The position numbers were made by a program, and so were the translations under genes. From Anaerolineae bacterium (lineage in GTDB: Bacteria; Chloroflexota; Anaerolineae; Aggregatilineales; Phototrophicaceae), in contig JADLHH010000169.1 in assembly GCA_020848855.1 (NCBI GenBank), forward strand, positions 1-14,777: 14,777 bases of DNA, given 5' to 3'. Below are positions 7,079-13,576 of the stretch, piece by piece. Within the stretch, counting starts at the first letter, position 1; each line of letters starts with the position of its first letter. The notes beneath the pieces are model-generated. The model did no database searches and was not told where the DNA came from. It worked only from the letters and a program-made list of their open reading frames with translations.

Positions 7079-7333
7079 ATGTCCAGACATTCGCCACTGG
7101 TGAGCGAAACGAAAAAGCAAGACCTCGGCTGGCAGGATGACGACGACCGTCGTCCCGAAGATGACGATACGAGACTGATCGACGAGGCAGAAGATGCGCT
7201 GCAGGACATGGAAGCGCGCGAGACGCGGCGGGACGGCAAACATGACACCGGCGGCGACGACCTCAGCCCCGGCATAGATACCGAAATCGACGCCAACGGA
7301 CCGAAGGAACTGAATCGTTCACCCGACGAGTAG
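7079..7333 (+). CDS. Small highly acidic, probably disordered protein
   Basis: 84 residues, unrecognised. It is rich in Asp/Glu with runs such as WQDDDDRRPEDDDT (18-31) and DEAEDALQDMEARE (35-48), followed by a polar tail ending in NRSPDE. There is no hydrophobic core, signal peptide or cysteine. The predicted state is largely unstructured with perhaps one amphipathic helix around 33-50. The start is supported by AGGAG 9 nt upstream; an out-of-frame ATG 7 nt earlier opens only a 22-codon frame and sits too close to that site. It is 52 nt after the second BON gene, so probably in the same transcript. Small acidic hydrophilic proteins beside BON genes suggest a desiccation or general stress role, which is only inference. 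Confidence 0.65.
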   Translation: MSRHSPLVSETKKQDLGWQDDDDRRPEDDDTRLIDEAEDALQDMEARETRRDGKHDTGGDDLSPGIDTEIDANGPKELNRSPDE

Positions 7334-7374
7334 GGCGGCAGTCGCCATTGAGCCGACCCGAATCGAACGACCGT

Positions 7375-7405
7375 CAAGCGGATACAGCGACCCTGTATCC
7401 GCTTG
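7375..7405. repeat. 31-nt hairpin, copy 2 of 2
   Basis: CAAGCGGATACAG (7375-7387), loop CGACC, CTGTATCCGCTTG (7393-7405). Arms are identical to the copy at 6122-6152, with one loop change (A to G). It starts 42 nt after the stop of the acidic protein, against 40 nt after BON1 in copy 1. The stop-to-hairpin spacers are recognisably alike (ATTGAACCG and ATTGAGCCG, each followed by a C-rich stretch), so the duplicated block includes the 3' untranslated segment. The glycine-zipper gene starts 33 nt downstream. Confidence 0.75.
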
Positions 7406-7437
7406 TATTCCTGCTTCAGAGCCGCGATAGGATCGAT

Positions 7438-7614
7438 ATGAAGAACAACGCTTCTGGCAGCAGTTCGCAGATGAGCCTCGGAATTGCCATCGGCATCGCC
7501 ATTGGCGCCGGGATTGGCGTTGCGATGGACAACCTCGCACTGGGCATCGGCGTCGGCATCGCTATTGGCGCCGGGATCGGCATCGCGCTTCAGAGACGCA
7601 AGTCGGACGAATAA
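7438..7614 (+). CDS. 58-residue glycine-zipper membrane peptide
   Basis: A short polar N-terminus (MKNNASGSSSQM) precedes two near-identical hydrophobic segments, LGIAIGIAIGAGIG (about 14-27) and LGIGVGIAIGAGIG (about 35-48). They are joined by VAMDNLA and end in basic QRRKSDE. Glycines at every fourth position make a glycine-zipper face, so the likely form is a helical hairpin in the membrane that may oligomerise. Similar tiny proteins occur in several phyla under 'hypothetical' or 'glycine zipper' names; their function is unknown to me. The ATG at 7438 has AGGA 5 nt upstream. A longer in-frame start at 7348 would begin before the hairpin and is unlikely. The stop is 3 nt from the stop of the convergent kinase gene, leaving no space for a terminator. 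Confidence 0.75.
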   Translation: MKNNASGSSSQMSLGIAIGIAIGAGIGVAMDNLALGIGVGIAIGAGIGIALQRRKSDE

Positions 7615-7617
7615 CGG

Positions 7618-9039
7618 CTACTCGGACGCTTTCGGCGGCTGATCCTGATGGATTGGCAGCCGAATCTGAAAGCGCGTCGAGCCGGGCTGCGAAAGCAGCT
7701 TGATTTCGCCGCGATGGCGCGTCACCACCACCCGATGCGCGATATCCAGCCCCAGCCCCGTCCCCTTGCCGACTTCCTTAGTGGTGAAGAACGGCTCGAA
7801 GATGCGCGTCTGAATGTCCGGCGGGATGCCGGGACCGTCATCTGCCAGCTCGACCCAGATATCCTCATCGTCGGCGTGGGTTGTGATCGTCAGCGTGCCA
7901 TTGCCGTTGGCGGCGCTCATGGCGTCGACGGCATTGTCGATGATATTGGTCCACACCTGGTTCAATTCGCTGCCGTGCGCCGTCAGTCGTGGGATGTCAC
8001 GGTCGAACTTGCGCACGACTGTGATATGCCGGTCGCGCAGCTTGTACGCCATCATCGTCAGCGTGTCTTCGATGCCCTCGTGAATGTCGATCTCCTGCTG
8101 CGGCGCCTGATCCATGTACGAGTACGATTTGACCGCCTTGACCAGTTCGGAGATACGTTTCGTGCCCTGTTCGATTTCGCGCAGCAGGCTCGACACGCTC
8201 AGCGAGGCATTGAGCCATTCCATCGCCATCGGCAGTCCATCGTCGCTCACCTGATCGAGCAGGCTTTCCAGATGATCCGGCGTGACTCCGGCGGTCACCA
8301 GCGTCGGCGCGATATCCCAGCTTGATTCGACGCCGTGATCGTCCAGCCATGCGCTTAGCTCGTTCTCGCGGTCACTCTGTTCCAGCGAGCTGAGTTCTTC
8401 GGGCGAACGCAGCCGGACGCTGGCGTCGTCCCGCAGCTTGAGCAGCAGGTCGAATTGATCTTCGGAGATGCGCTGGCTCAGCCTGACCAGCATCGGCTCC
8501 AGTTGGTCGAAAGTGGTGGTCAGTTGGCTGGCGGCGCGGCGGGCAGCGGCGGCGGGGTTGTTGAGTTCGTGCGCCAGCCCGGCAGCCAGCACACCTAACG
8601 CCGACATCTTCTCGCGCTGGCGCGAGAGCGCTTCGGTCGTCTGGATGCGCCACGACAGCGCGCTGAACAGCTTGCTGACGATCATCGGGCAGACCGAGAA
8701 CATCTCGCGGAACGCCTGGTTGTTCAGGCGCAGGAAGCGCGTGGGCTGGAGCGTGCGAGCGCTGGCGATATAGGGCGTGCCGCTCAGCAGCGGGACTTCG
8801 CCGCTGAAACCGCCGTCGTGATGAGTATTGAGCACCTGTTCCTCGCCGTTGATGACCTGGGTGATCTGCATCTCGCCGTTGATGATGACGTAGAAGTAAT
8901 CCGCCGGGTCGCCCTGGCGAAAGACGTATTGCCCCACCTCGGATTGATATTCCTCGCCGTGCTCAAGCAGCCAGTCCAGTTGATCCGGGCGCAGGTGATC
9001 GAACAGCGGTACGGTGCGCAGCGTATCGTGATCGAGCAT
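7618..9039 (-). CDS. Soluble histidine kinase with N-terminal cyclic-nucleotide-type domain
   Basis: 473 residues, no membrane segment. Residues 1-125 form a CRP-like effector domain (GQYVFRQGDPADYFYVIINGEMQI, then FSGEVPLLSG 78-87). The kinase core follows: H box GLAHELNNPA with phospho-acceptor His157, N box WTNIIDNAVDAM (363-374), G1 DDGPGIP (400-406), F box IFEPFFTTK (413-421), G2 GTGLGL (426-431). H box to N box spans about 210 residues, roughly double the usual, because an Asp/Glu/Leu-rich stretch (about 175-285) interrupts the dimerisation domain before RISELVKAVKSYSYMDQAP. In the effector domain the arginine that holds the cyclic-nucleotide phosphate in CRP is Ile91, so ligand binding is doubtful. 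The ATG overlaps the stop of the receiver/flavoprotein gene by 1 nt (TAATG), making that protein the obvious partner. Confidence 0.92.
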   Translation of the reverse strand: MLDHDTLRTVPLFDHLRPDQLDWLLEHGEEYQSEVGQYVFRQGDPADYFYVIINGEMQITQVINGEEQVLNTHHDGGFSGEVPLLSGTPYIASARTLQPTRFLRLNNQAFREMFSVCPMIVSKLFSALSWRIQTTEALSRQREKMSALGVLAAGLAHELNNPAAAARRAASQLTTTFDQLEPMLVRLSQRISEDQFDLLLKLRDDASVRLRSPEELSSLEQSDRENELSAWLDDHGVESSWDIAPTLVTAGVTPDHLESLLDQVSDDGLPMAMEWLNASLSVSSLLREIEQGTKRISELVKAVKSYSYMDQAPQQEIDIHEGIEDTLTMMAYKLRDRHITVVRKFDRDIPRLTAHGSELNQVWTNIIDNAVDAMSAANGNGTLTITTHADDEDIWVELADDGPGIPPDIQTRIFEPFFTTKEVGKGTGLGLDIAHRVVVTRHRGEIKLLSQPGSTRFQIRLPIHQDQPPKASE

Positions 9040-10697
9040 TAAAGTTCTCCCAGATACTGGTGAATGAACTGGACGGCAATCGAGCCTTCGCCGACTGCTG
9101 ACGCGACGCGCTTGACCGACCGGTGGCGCACGTCCCCGGCGACGAAGATGCCCGGCACGCTGGCTTCCAGCAGGAAGGGCGCGCGGTCGAGCTTCCAGCC
9201 TTTCGGCGGCTTGCCGTCGCGGATCAGGTCGCTGCCGGTGAGGATGAAGCCGTGTTCGTCGCGCTCGACCACACCTTCCAGCCAGTCAGTGTGCGGCAGC
9301 GCGCCGATGAATACAAACAATCCCGCCGCCGGATATTTCTCGGTTTCACGGGTCTGGTTGTTGATCAGCGTGACGGCTTCAAGGCGATCTTCGCCATGCA
9401 CCGCCATGACTTCCGTGAACAGCAGCACCTCGATATTCGGTGTTGCCCCAATCTGGTCGACGAGGTACTGTGACATGCTCTTGGCGAGCGAATCGCCGCG
9501 CACGACCATGTAAACTGTTTTGGCGTATTTGCAGAAGTACATTGCCGCCTGCCCGGCAGAGTTGCCCGCGCCGACGATGAACGCGTTCTGACCCTGCATC
9601 GACGGGGCTTCGGTCATCGCCGCGCCGTAATACACGCCCATGCCGGTCAGCGCGTCACAGCCCATCACGTCGATGCGGCGGTACGAGACGCCGGTGGCGA
9701 TCATCAGGGCGTGGCAGCTCACCTCGCTGCCATCGGACAGCACGAGGATGCGATACTGATCCTGAATCCGCACGCCGACGACTTCCGCCGGGGTGAGGAT
9801 TTCGACGCCGAAGCGCGACGCCTGGGCGACGGCGCGGCGGGCGAGGTCGTTGCCGCTCAAGCCAGATGGGAAGCCGAGATAGTTTTCGATGCGTGAGCTG
9901 GTTCCGGCTTGCCCGCCGGGCGCTTCTCGCTCGATCAGGATGGTGTGCAAGCCCTCGGACGCGCCGTAGACCGCCGCCGCCAGCCCGGCAGGACCGCCGC
10001 CGACAATCGCCAGATCGTAAAATGGCTGCGTCGCCTGCGTCTTCAGCCCACACTGCTCGCCAATCTGCACGTTGGTCGGGTTCATGAGCGCCTTACCGTC
10101 GGGCGTCAGCACGACCGGCAGCTTCACGTTGTCGAGCGCGTCGAGCAGAGTCTGCGCGTTCGCATCCACTTCGAGATCCATCCCGCGGTAGGGCAGCCGG
10201 TTGCGGGCGAGGAAATCCTTGACGCGGTGCGTATCCGGCGACCACTGATGCCCGATCACGCGCAAGCCTTCGAACGCCGGCCGGTAGCTGGACTGCCACT
10301 GATCGAGCAGGTCGTGCAGCACCGGGTAGAGATGTTCTTCGGGCGGGTCCCAGGGCTTCATCAGGTAGTAGTCGAGGCTGATTTCATTGATCGCCTGAAT
10401 AGCGGCGTTGGTGTCGGCATAGGCGGTGAGCAGCGCGCGCCGGGCGTTGGGGAAGAATTCGCGCGCTTTGCCGAGAAATTCGACGCCGCTGATTTCCGGC
10501 ATCCGTTGGTCGACGAGGAACAGCGCCACTTCGTCGTTGCGCACCTTCATCTGCTGGAGCGCGTCGAGCGCGTCTGCGCCCCGGTCGGCGCGCATGACCC
10601 GGTAGTCCTTACCGAATTCGCGCCGAAGGTCGCGCTGGATCGATTCCAGCACCTGTGGGTCCTCGTCCAGGGTGAAAATGACGGGTTTTGATGCCAT
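9039..10697 (-). CDS. Receiver domain fused to glutaredoxin-like and thioredoxin-reductase-like flavoprotein domains
   Basis: 552 residues. Residues 5-135 form a response-regulator receiver: acidic D11/D13, phospho-acceptor Asp63 in LVDQRMPEISG, Thr91, and Lys114 in MKPWD. Residues 140-218 resemble glutaredoxin (HRVKDFLARNRLPYRGMDLEVD, LPVVLTPDG), but SPDT (153-156) stands where CPxC is expected. Residues 225-552 form a FAD/NAD(P)H pyridine nucleotide-disulfide reductase fold: GGGPAG (233-238) for FAD, GAGNSAGQAA (376-385) for NAD(P)H, and FVAGDVRHRSVKRVASAVGEG near the end. The thioredoxin reductase CxxC is missing: the aligned segment is GVYYGAAM (354-361), with Gly and Met for the cysteines. 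It should bind FAD and perhaps reduce something, but not by the standard dithiol route. The start at 10697 excludes a 23-residue low-complexity extension; the SD is weak (GGAA, 8 nt). Confidence 0.92.
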   Translation of the reverse strand: MASKPVIFTLDEDPQVLESIQRDLRREFGKDYRVMRADRGADALDALQQMKVRNDEVALFLVDQRMPEISGVEFLGKAREFFPNARRALLTAYADTNAAIQAINEISLDYYLMKPWDPPEEHLYPVLHDLLDQWQSSYRPAFEGLRVIGHQWSPDTHRVKDFLARNRLPYRGMDLEVDANAQTLLDALDNVKLPVVLTPDGKALMNPTNVQIGEQCGLKTQATQPFYDLAIVGGGPAGLAAAVYGASEGLHTILIEREAPGGQAGTSSRIENYLGFPSGLSGNDLARRAVAQASRFGVEILTPAEVVGVRIQDQYRILVLSDGSEVSCHALMIATGVSYRRIDVMGCDALTGMGVYYGAAMTEAPSMQGQNAFIVGAGNSAGQAAMYFCKYAKTVYMVVRGDSLAKSMSQYLVDQIGATPNIEVLLFTEVMAVHGEDRLEAVTLINNQTRETEKYPAAGLFVFIGALPHTDWLEGVVERDEHGFILTGSDLIRDGKPPKGWKLDRAPFLLEASVPGIFVAGDVRHRSVKRVASAVGEGSIAVQFIHQYLGEL

Positions 10698-10832
10698 AGG
10701 CTTCGTTCCGTTCTGATTGGGTTCTCGTTTGCAGTCGTTAGGATTTGGTTGCCCGCCGTCATACACCGGCGTTCGTCAATCTTCCGAATCCCCAACGAAA
10801 AACCGACCACCCTCGTTGGGAAATTCGCCGTT

Positions 10833-10879
10833 TATCCCAAGTTTATCCCAAGTTTGGGATATTTTGGGTTTGTGGGATA
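10833..10879. promoter_or_regulatory. Array of TATCCCA motifs in both orientations (candidate operator)
   Basis: TATCCCA occurs at 10833-10839 and 10844-10850, within an 11-bp tandem direct repeat of GTTTATCCCAA. Its complement TGGGATA occurs at 10855-10861 and 10873-10879, within a repeated TGGGATATTTT. The second and third copies form an 8+2+8 palindrome, TATCCCAAGTTTGGGATA (10844-10861). The first three sites are spaced 11 bp, one helical turn, so a protein could contact them on one face. Position, 136 nt or more upstream of the receiver/flavoprotein start, suits a regulator of that operon. Confidence 0.5.
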
Positions 10880-10973
10880 TTTTCGACCACTTTGGATATC
10901 TGGTTTGTTAAAACTGCGTTTGTTCGCGCCACCGACTCCTTTTGGGTGGCGAAATTCGGCAACTTTGGTCTTC

Positions 10974-10997
10974 GGGCGAGGCATGTCTTGCCCCTAC
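10974..10997. repeat. Degenerate copy of a GGGGC..GCCCC palindrome repeat
   Basis: GGGCGAGGCATGTCTTGCCC (10974-10993) is self-complementary apart from two positions that could pair G·U. It continues CTACATACATCCATTC, echoing the CTACACACCATTC that follows the perfect palindrome at 12867-12894. It lies 26 nt past the xseB stop on the minus strand. Confidence 0.5.
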
Positions 10998-11022
10998 ATA
11001 CATCCATTCCACAAGAGTCTTT

Positions 11023-11235
11023 TTACAGCGGCGCGACCTCGCCGTTGTCCAGCAGTTGGCTGACGCGCAGTTCGGCGCTGTCCAAAAGCGCCTGGCAGTG
11101 CTGCGCCAGCCTGCGCCCGCGCTCGAACAGCTTCACCGACTCTTCGAGCGGCAGGTCGCCGGAATCGAGCTGCGTGACGATAGCTTCAAGCTCGGCGTAT
11201 GCCGCCTCGAAGGAAAGCTCGGTCAGTTCAGTCAT
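11023..11235 (-). CDS. xseB: Exonuclease VII small subunit
   Basis: 70 residues, the usual length. The family pattern is complete: SFEAAYAELEAIVTQLDSGDLPLEESVKLFERG, then LAQHCQALLDSAELRVSQL. It is an all-helical protein that wraps several copies around XseA to form the exonuclease VII complex degrading single-stranded DNA from both ends. The ATG at 11235 lies inside the end of xseA (8-nt overlap, ATGACTGA) and has AAGG 6 nt upstream, so the pair is translationally coupled and the small subunit can be made in excess. A longer in-frame ATG 10 codons earlier lies deeper in xseA and has no better RBS. Confidence 0.95.
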   Translation of the reverse strand: MTELTELSFEAAYAELEAIVTQLDSGDLPLEESVKLFERGRRLAQHCQALLDSAELRVSQLLDNGEVAPL

Positions 11236-12421
11236 GCTCCACCTTTGCTTCAACTGCGCCATCATGAAATCGAACGGTGATGCGACCGACCGCGTAGTTT
11301 ACAGACGTGATGCGCGCGCCGGATTCTGCGTCGGTGACGAGCGCGTAGCCGCGTTCAAGGATCGCCTGGGGGTTGGCGGCGCGTAACGCGCCTTCGCGCG
11401 CCACGACACGTTCGCGCAGCAGCGCCAGCCGACCCCGGTGCGCGCTGGCGATATGCGCGCCCCAGTCGTCGATGCGCTGGCGATGGGCGCGCACCTGCGC
11501 GAGCGGCGAAAGCTGGCGCAGCGCCCGCGCCTGTTCCGCCAGCGAGTCGCGCTGGCGACCGATACAGTAGGCGAATACGCTGTCGAGGTCGCGGCTGGCG
11601 CGTTCCAGCCCGTAGCGCAGTTCCTCGAAATCCGGCGTGAGCAGTTCGGCGGCGGCGCTCGGTGTCGGCGCGCGCACGTCGGCGGCGAAATCGGCGATGG
11701 TGAAGTCGGTTTCGTGCCCAACACCGGACACCACCGGCACGCGGCTGGCGGCAATCGCGTGGGCGACGCCCTCGTCGTTGAACGCCCACAGGTCTTCGAG
11801 GCTGCCACCGCCGCGACACACCAGAATCGCGTCGAGGTCATCGTGGGCGTTCAGCCGCTCCAGCGCCCGGATGATCTGGGCAGGCGCGTCGATGCCCTGC
11901 ACGAGCGTTGGCGAGAGCAGGACTTCGACCAGCGGGAAGCGCCGGCGCAGGACGTTCTGCACATCCTGAAAGGCGGCGGCGTTGGGCGAGGTGACGACAC
12001 CGATGCGGCGCGGGAAGGGCGGCAGCGGTCGCTTGCGCGCCGGGTCGAACAAGCCTTCCGCGTCCAGCTTCGCCTTGAGCAGCTCGAACTGGTAGAATAA
12101 GTCGCCGATGCCAATCGGGCGGATGCGATCCACGTAAAACTGATACTTGCTGCGTTCCTCGTAAATGCTGACGTAGCCGTGCGCCAGCACCGCGTCGCCG
12201 TCTTTCGGCAGCACCGCCTGCTGCTGGGCGCTCGACCGCCACATGGCGCAGTCGATCTGCGCTTTGCCGTCCTTGAGCGCGAAATAGCAGTGCCCGGACG
12301 GCTGGGCGCGCTTGAAGCCGGAGACTTCGCCTTCCACCCACAAATCCTGCAGAGCGTCGTCGCGTTCGAACATCCAGCGGATATGAGCGTTCAGTTCCTG
12401 TACGGAATAGGTGGTCTGCAT
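11228..12421 (-). CDS. xseA: Exonuclease VII large subunit
   Basis: 397 residues; the catalytic subunit of exonuclease VII, which cuts single-stranded DNA to short oligonucleotides in mismatch repair and DNA damage tolerance. An N-terminal OB fold (about 1-105: SVQELNAHIRWMFE, LWVEGEVSGFKRAQPSGHCYF) is followed by the catalytic core: RRIGVVTSPNAAAFQDV (138-154), CRGGGSLEDLWAFNDE (202-217), and GVGHETDFTIADFAADVRAPTPSAAAEL (233-260) with the conserved His and acidic residues. A helical arm with many Arg/Leu repeats (265-345) leads to ILERGYALV and a short C-terminal segment. The ATG at 12421 has AAAGGGG 4 nt upstream; a GTG 6 codons earlier is possible but would include that site. Downstream it overlaps xseB. 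Confidence 0.96.
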   Translation of the reverse strand: MQTTYSVQELNAHIRWMFERDDALQDLWVEGEVSGFKRAQPSGHCYFALKDGKAQIDCAMWRSSAQQQAVLPKDGDAVLAHGYVSIYEERSKYQFYVDRIRPIGIGDLFYQFELLKAKLDAEGLFDPARKRPLPPFPRRIGVVTSPNAAAFQDVQNVLRRRFPLVEVLLSPTLVQGIDAPAQIIRALERLNAHDDLDAILVCRGGGSLEDLWAFNDEGVAHAIAASRVPVVSGVGHETDFTIADFAADVRAPTPSAAAELLTPDFEELRYGLERASRDLDSVFAYCIGRQRDSLAEQARALRQLSPLAQVRAHRQRIDDWGAHIASAHRGRLALLRERVVAREGALRAANPQAILERGYALVTDAESGARITSVNYAVGRITVRFHDGAVEAKVEHD

Positions 12422-12446
12422 GAATCCCCTTTGGCTCACGGCGTCC

Positions 12447-12478
12447 TTGATTATACAATTATGCCGTACTTTTATGGA
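12447..12478. promoter_or_regulatory. Overlapping divergent promoter elements, xseAB / 104-residue protein
   Basis: On the minus strand TATAAT (12455-12450) lies 28 nt before the xseA ATG, with a poor -35 (TCCATA, 12478-12473, 17-nt spacing). On the plus strand TTGATT (12447-12452), 17 nt, TTTTAT (12470-12475) is a moderate match ahead of the gene at 12497. The elements occupy the same 32 bp, so the two directions probably compete for polymerase. Confidence 0.45.
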
Positions 12479-12496
12479 ACTTGAGGATGGCAGACG

Positions 12497-12811
12497 ATGG
12501 CATACCTGAACCGCGAAGAGCGCGAGAAGCTGGCGAACGAGTTGGTGACAATGAATGTAGGCAAGGCGCGGGGTAAGCTGCGCCGGATGGATGCCAACGT
12601 CAAGCTGCGGTTTATCCGCAACGCGCAGGCGACCGGCGAATACCTGACGCGGCTGGAACTGCCCGACTCCGGGGTTTTGGTGACGCTGGTCGAACGCAAG
12701 ACCGAGGCGCAGACGGCGAACGACAAGCCCGGCTCGGCGTCGGTGCGGCTCAAGCCGGAATTCACGCTGACGGAAGTGGTGGTCGACCCGACGGCGGAGA
12801 ACCGGACGTAG
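12497..12811 (+). CDS. Unrecognised small basic protein, divergent from xseAB
   Basis: 104 residues, soluble, no cysteine. Residues 1-48 look helical and basic (NREEREKLANELVTMNVGKA, RGKLRRMDANVKLRFIRNAQ). Residues 49-70 look like beta strands (YLTRLELPDSGVLVTLVERK). A polar loop (TEAQTANDKPGS) precedes a last strand pair (SVRLKPEFTLTEVVVDP). The start is firm: GAGGA is 9 nt upstream. The basic helical half could contact nucleic acid, and sharing a promoter region with exonuclease VII is suggestive, but I cannot name a family or function. Confidence 0.8.
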   Translation: MAYLNREEREKLANELVTMNVGKARGKLRRMDANVKLRFIRNAQATGEYLTRLELPDSGVLVTLVERKTEAQTANDKPGSASVRLKPEFTLTEVVVDPTAENRT

Positions 12812-12866
12812 GAACGGGTAGTAAGCAAGTTGTTACGCCCGCTTAAACGATGAAAGAGTATATGCC

Positions 12867-12894
12867 GTAGGGGCGTAATATATTACGCCCCTAC
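12867..12894. repeat. 28-bp perfect palindrome
   Basis: GTAGGGGCGTAATA (12867-12880) is followed without a gap by its exact reverse complement TATTACGCCCCTAC (12881-12894). The 3' flank ACACCATTCGAGCGA recurs after the hairpin at 14566-14587 (there ACACCA and CATTCGAGCGA are split by ACTTAAGC). A partial match, TGTTACGCCC, lies at 12831-12840. The element occupies the 175-nt gap before bioY and looks like a dispersed repeat, not a dedicated bioY regulatory site; no T-run follows. Confidence 0.8.
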
Positions 12895-12986
12895 ACACCA
12901 TTCGAGCGAAAGTATCATTCGATCTGGCATATTGGCTGAGTAATGGGTGAAACCTTCTCGTCGCTCGCCTCTTGAAGGAGTACGTC

Positions 12987-13541
12987 ATGCTTCGAACGTT
13001 TTCCCAAACGCGTGCCGCGCAGCCGGGCTACCGGCTGGTATCCATTGGCGCGTTCACGCTGCTGACGGTCATCGCGGCGCGCGTGACGATCCCAATGGAG
13101 CCGGTGCCGTTCACGCTGCAGCCGCTGGCGGTGCTGCTCGCCGGGTTAATCCTCGGCGCGCGCGGCGGCGGGCTGAGCCAGCTTGCCTACCTCGCGCTGA
13201 TCGCGCTCAACCTGCCGGTCGATGCGCGCGGACTCGGCGCGGCGGCGCTGGTCGGTCCGACGGCGGGCTACCTGTACGGCTTCGCGGCGGGAGCGTTCGT
13301 CGCCGGGCTGCTGGTCGAGCGCGGCGCGGCGCGCATGGCGCAGCGCTGGCTGGCGGGCGTCGCCGGTATTGCCGTGATTTATCTGGTCGGCGCGGCGATG
13401 CTGAAAATCAACACGGGTATAGCGTGGGACGCGGTATGGACGGCGGGTGTCGCGCCGTTCATCATCCCGGATTTGGCGAAGGCGCTGATCGCTGCCGGGC
13501 TGGCGGAGGGCGGTCGCTCGCTGCTGCTGCGGCGCTTCTGA
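12987..13541 (+). CDS. bioY: Biotin transporter BioY (ECF substrate-binding component)
   Basis: 184 residues, about six hydrophobic segments. BioY landmarks are clear: [23 protein letters not shown] (31-53), the substrate-site loop [10 protein letters not shown] (90-99), and [11 protein letters not shown] near the end with the Asp162/Lys165 pair that is conserved in the family. BioY captures biotin in the membrane and works with EcfT/EcfA energising subunits, here not adjacent, so a shared ECF module elsewhere is likely. The ATG at 12987 is set by an excellent AAGGAG 6 nt upstream; a TTG 5 codons earlier would lie before it. No BirA-type operator or riboswitch is apparent upstream. The next gene follows after 35 nt, same strand. 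Confidence 0.93.
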   Translation: MLRTFSQTRAAQPGYRLVSIGAFTLLTVIAARVTIPMEPVPFTLQPLAVLLAGLILGARGGGLSQLAYLALIALNLPVDARGLGAAALVGPTAGYLYGFAAGAFVAGLLVERGAARMAQRWLAGVAGIAVIYLVGAAMLKINTGIAWDAVWTAGVAPFIIPDLAKALIAAGLAEGGRSLLLRRF

Positions 13542-13576
13542 GCGCAGCAGGCGTCATCGCTCGAAAGGTATTTGTG

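Larger units (their letters stand above)
10698..11022. other. 325-nt gene-free stretch upstream of the receiver/flavoprotein gene
   Basis: AT-richer than its surroundings. From the xseB end it holds an imperfect palindrome at 10974-10993; a hairpin CGCCACC (10927-10933) / GGTGGCG (10945-10951); the TATCCCA array at 10833-10879; and an 8-bp inverted repeat CCCAACGA (10791-10798) / TCGTTGGG (10813-10820). On the minus strand TTGACG (10779-10774) resembles a -35 box, but no good -10 follows. Open frames on the plus strand here lack coding character. Confidence 0.6.

Noticed and set aside
10745..11386. Long plus-strand open frame across the gap and into xseB/xseA
   Set aside because: It crosses the repeat array, overlaps two firm genes on the other strand, and has no ribosome site or family-like sequence.
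12867..12894. BirA operator or biotin riboswitch ahead of bioY
   Set aside because: The palindrome belongs to a repeat family also found away from bioY, and does not resemble a BirA box.
12947..13576. Upstream extension of the DUF6544-like frame through bioY
   Set aside because: The extension is out-of-frame bioY with low-complexity Arg/Ala/Gly content. The ATG at 13577 follows AAAGG and begins the membrane helix.
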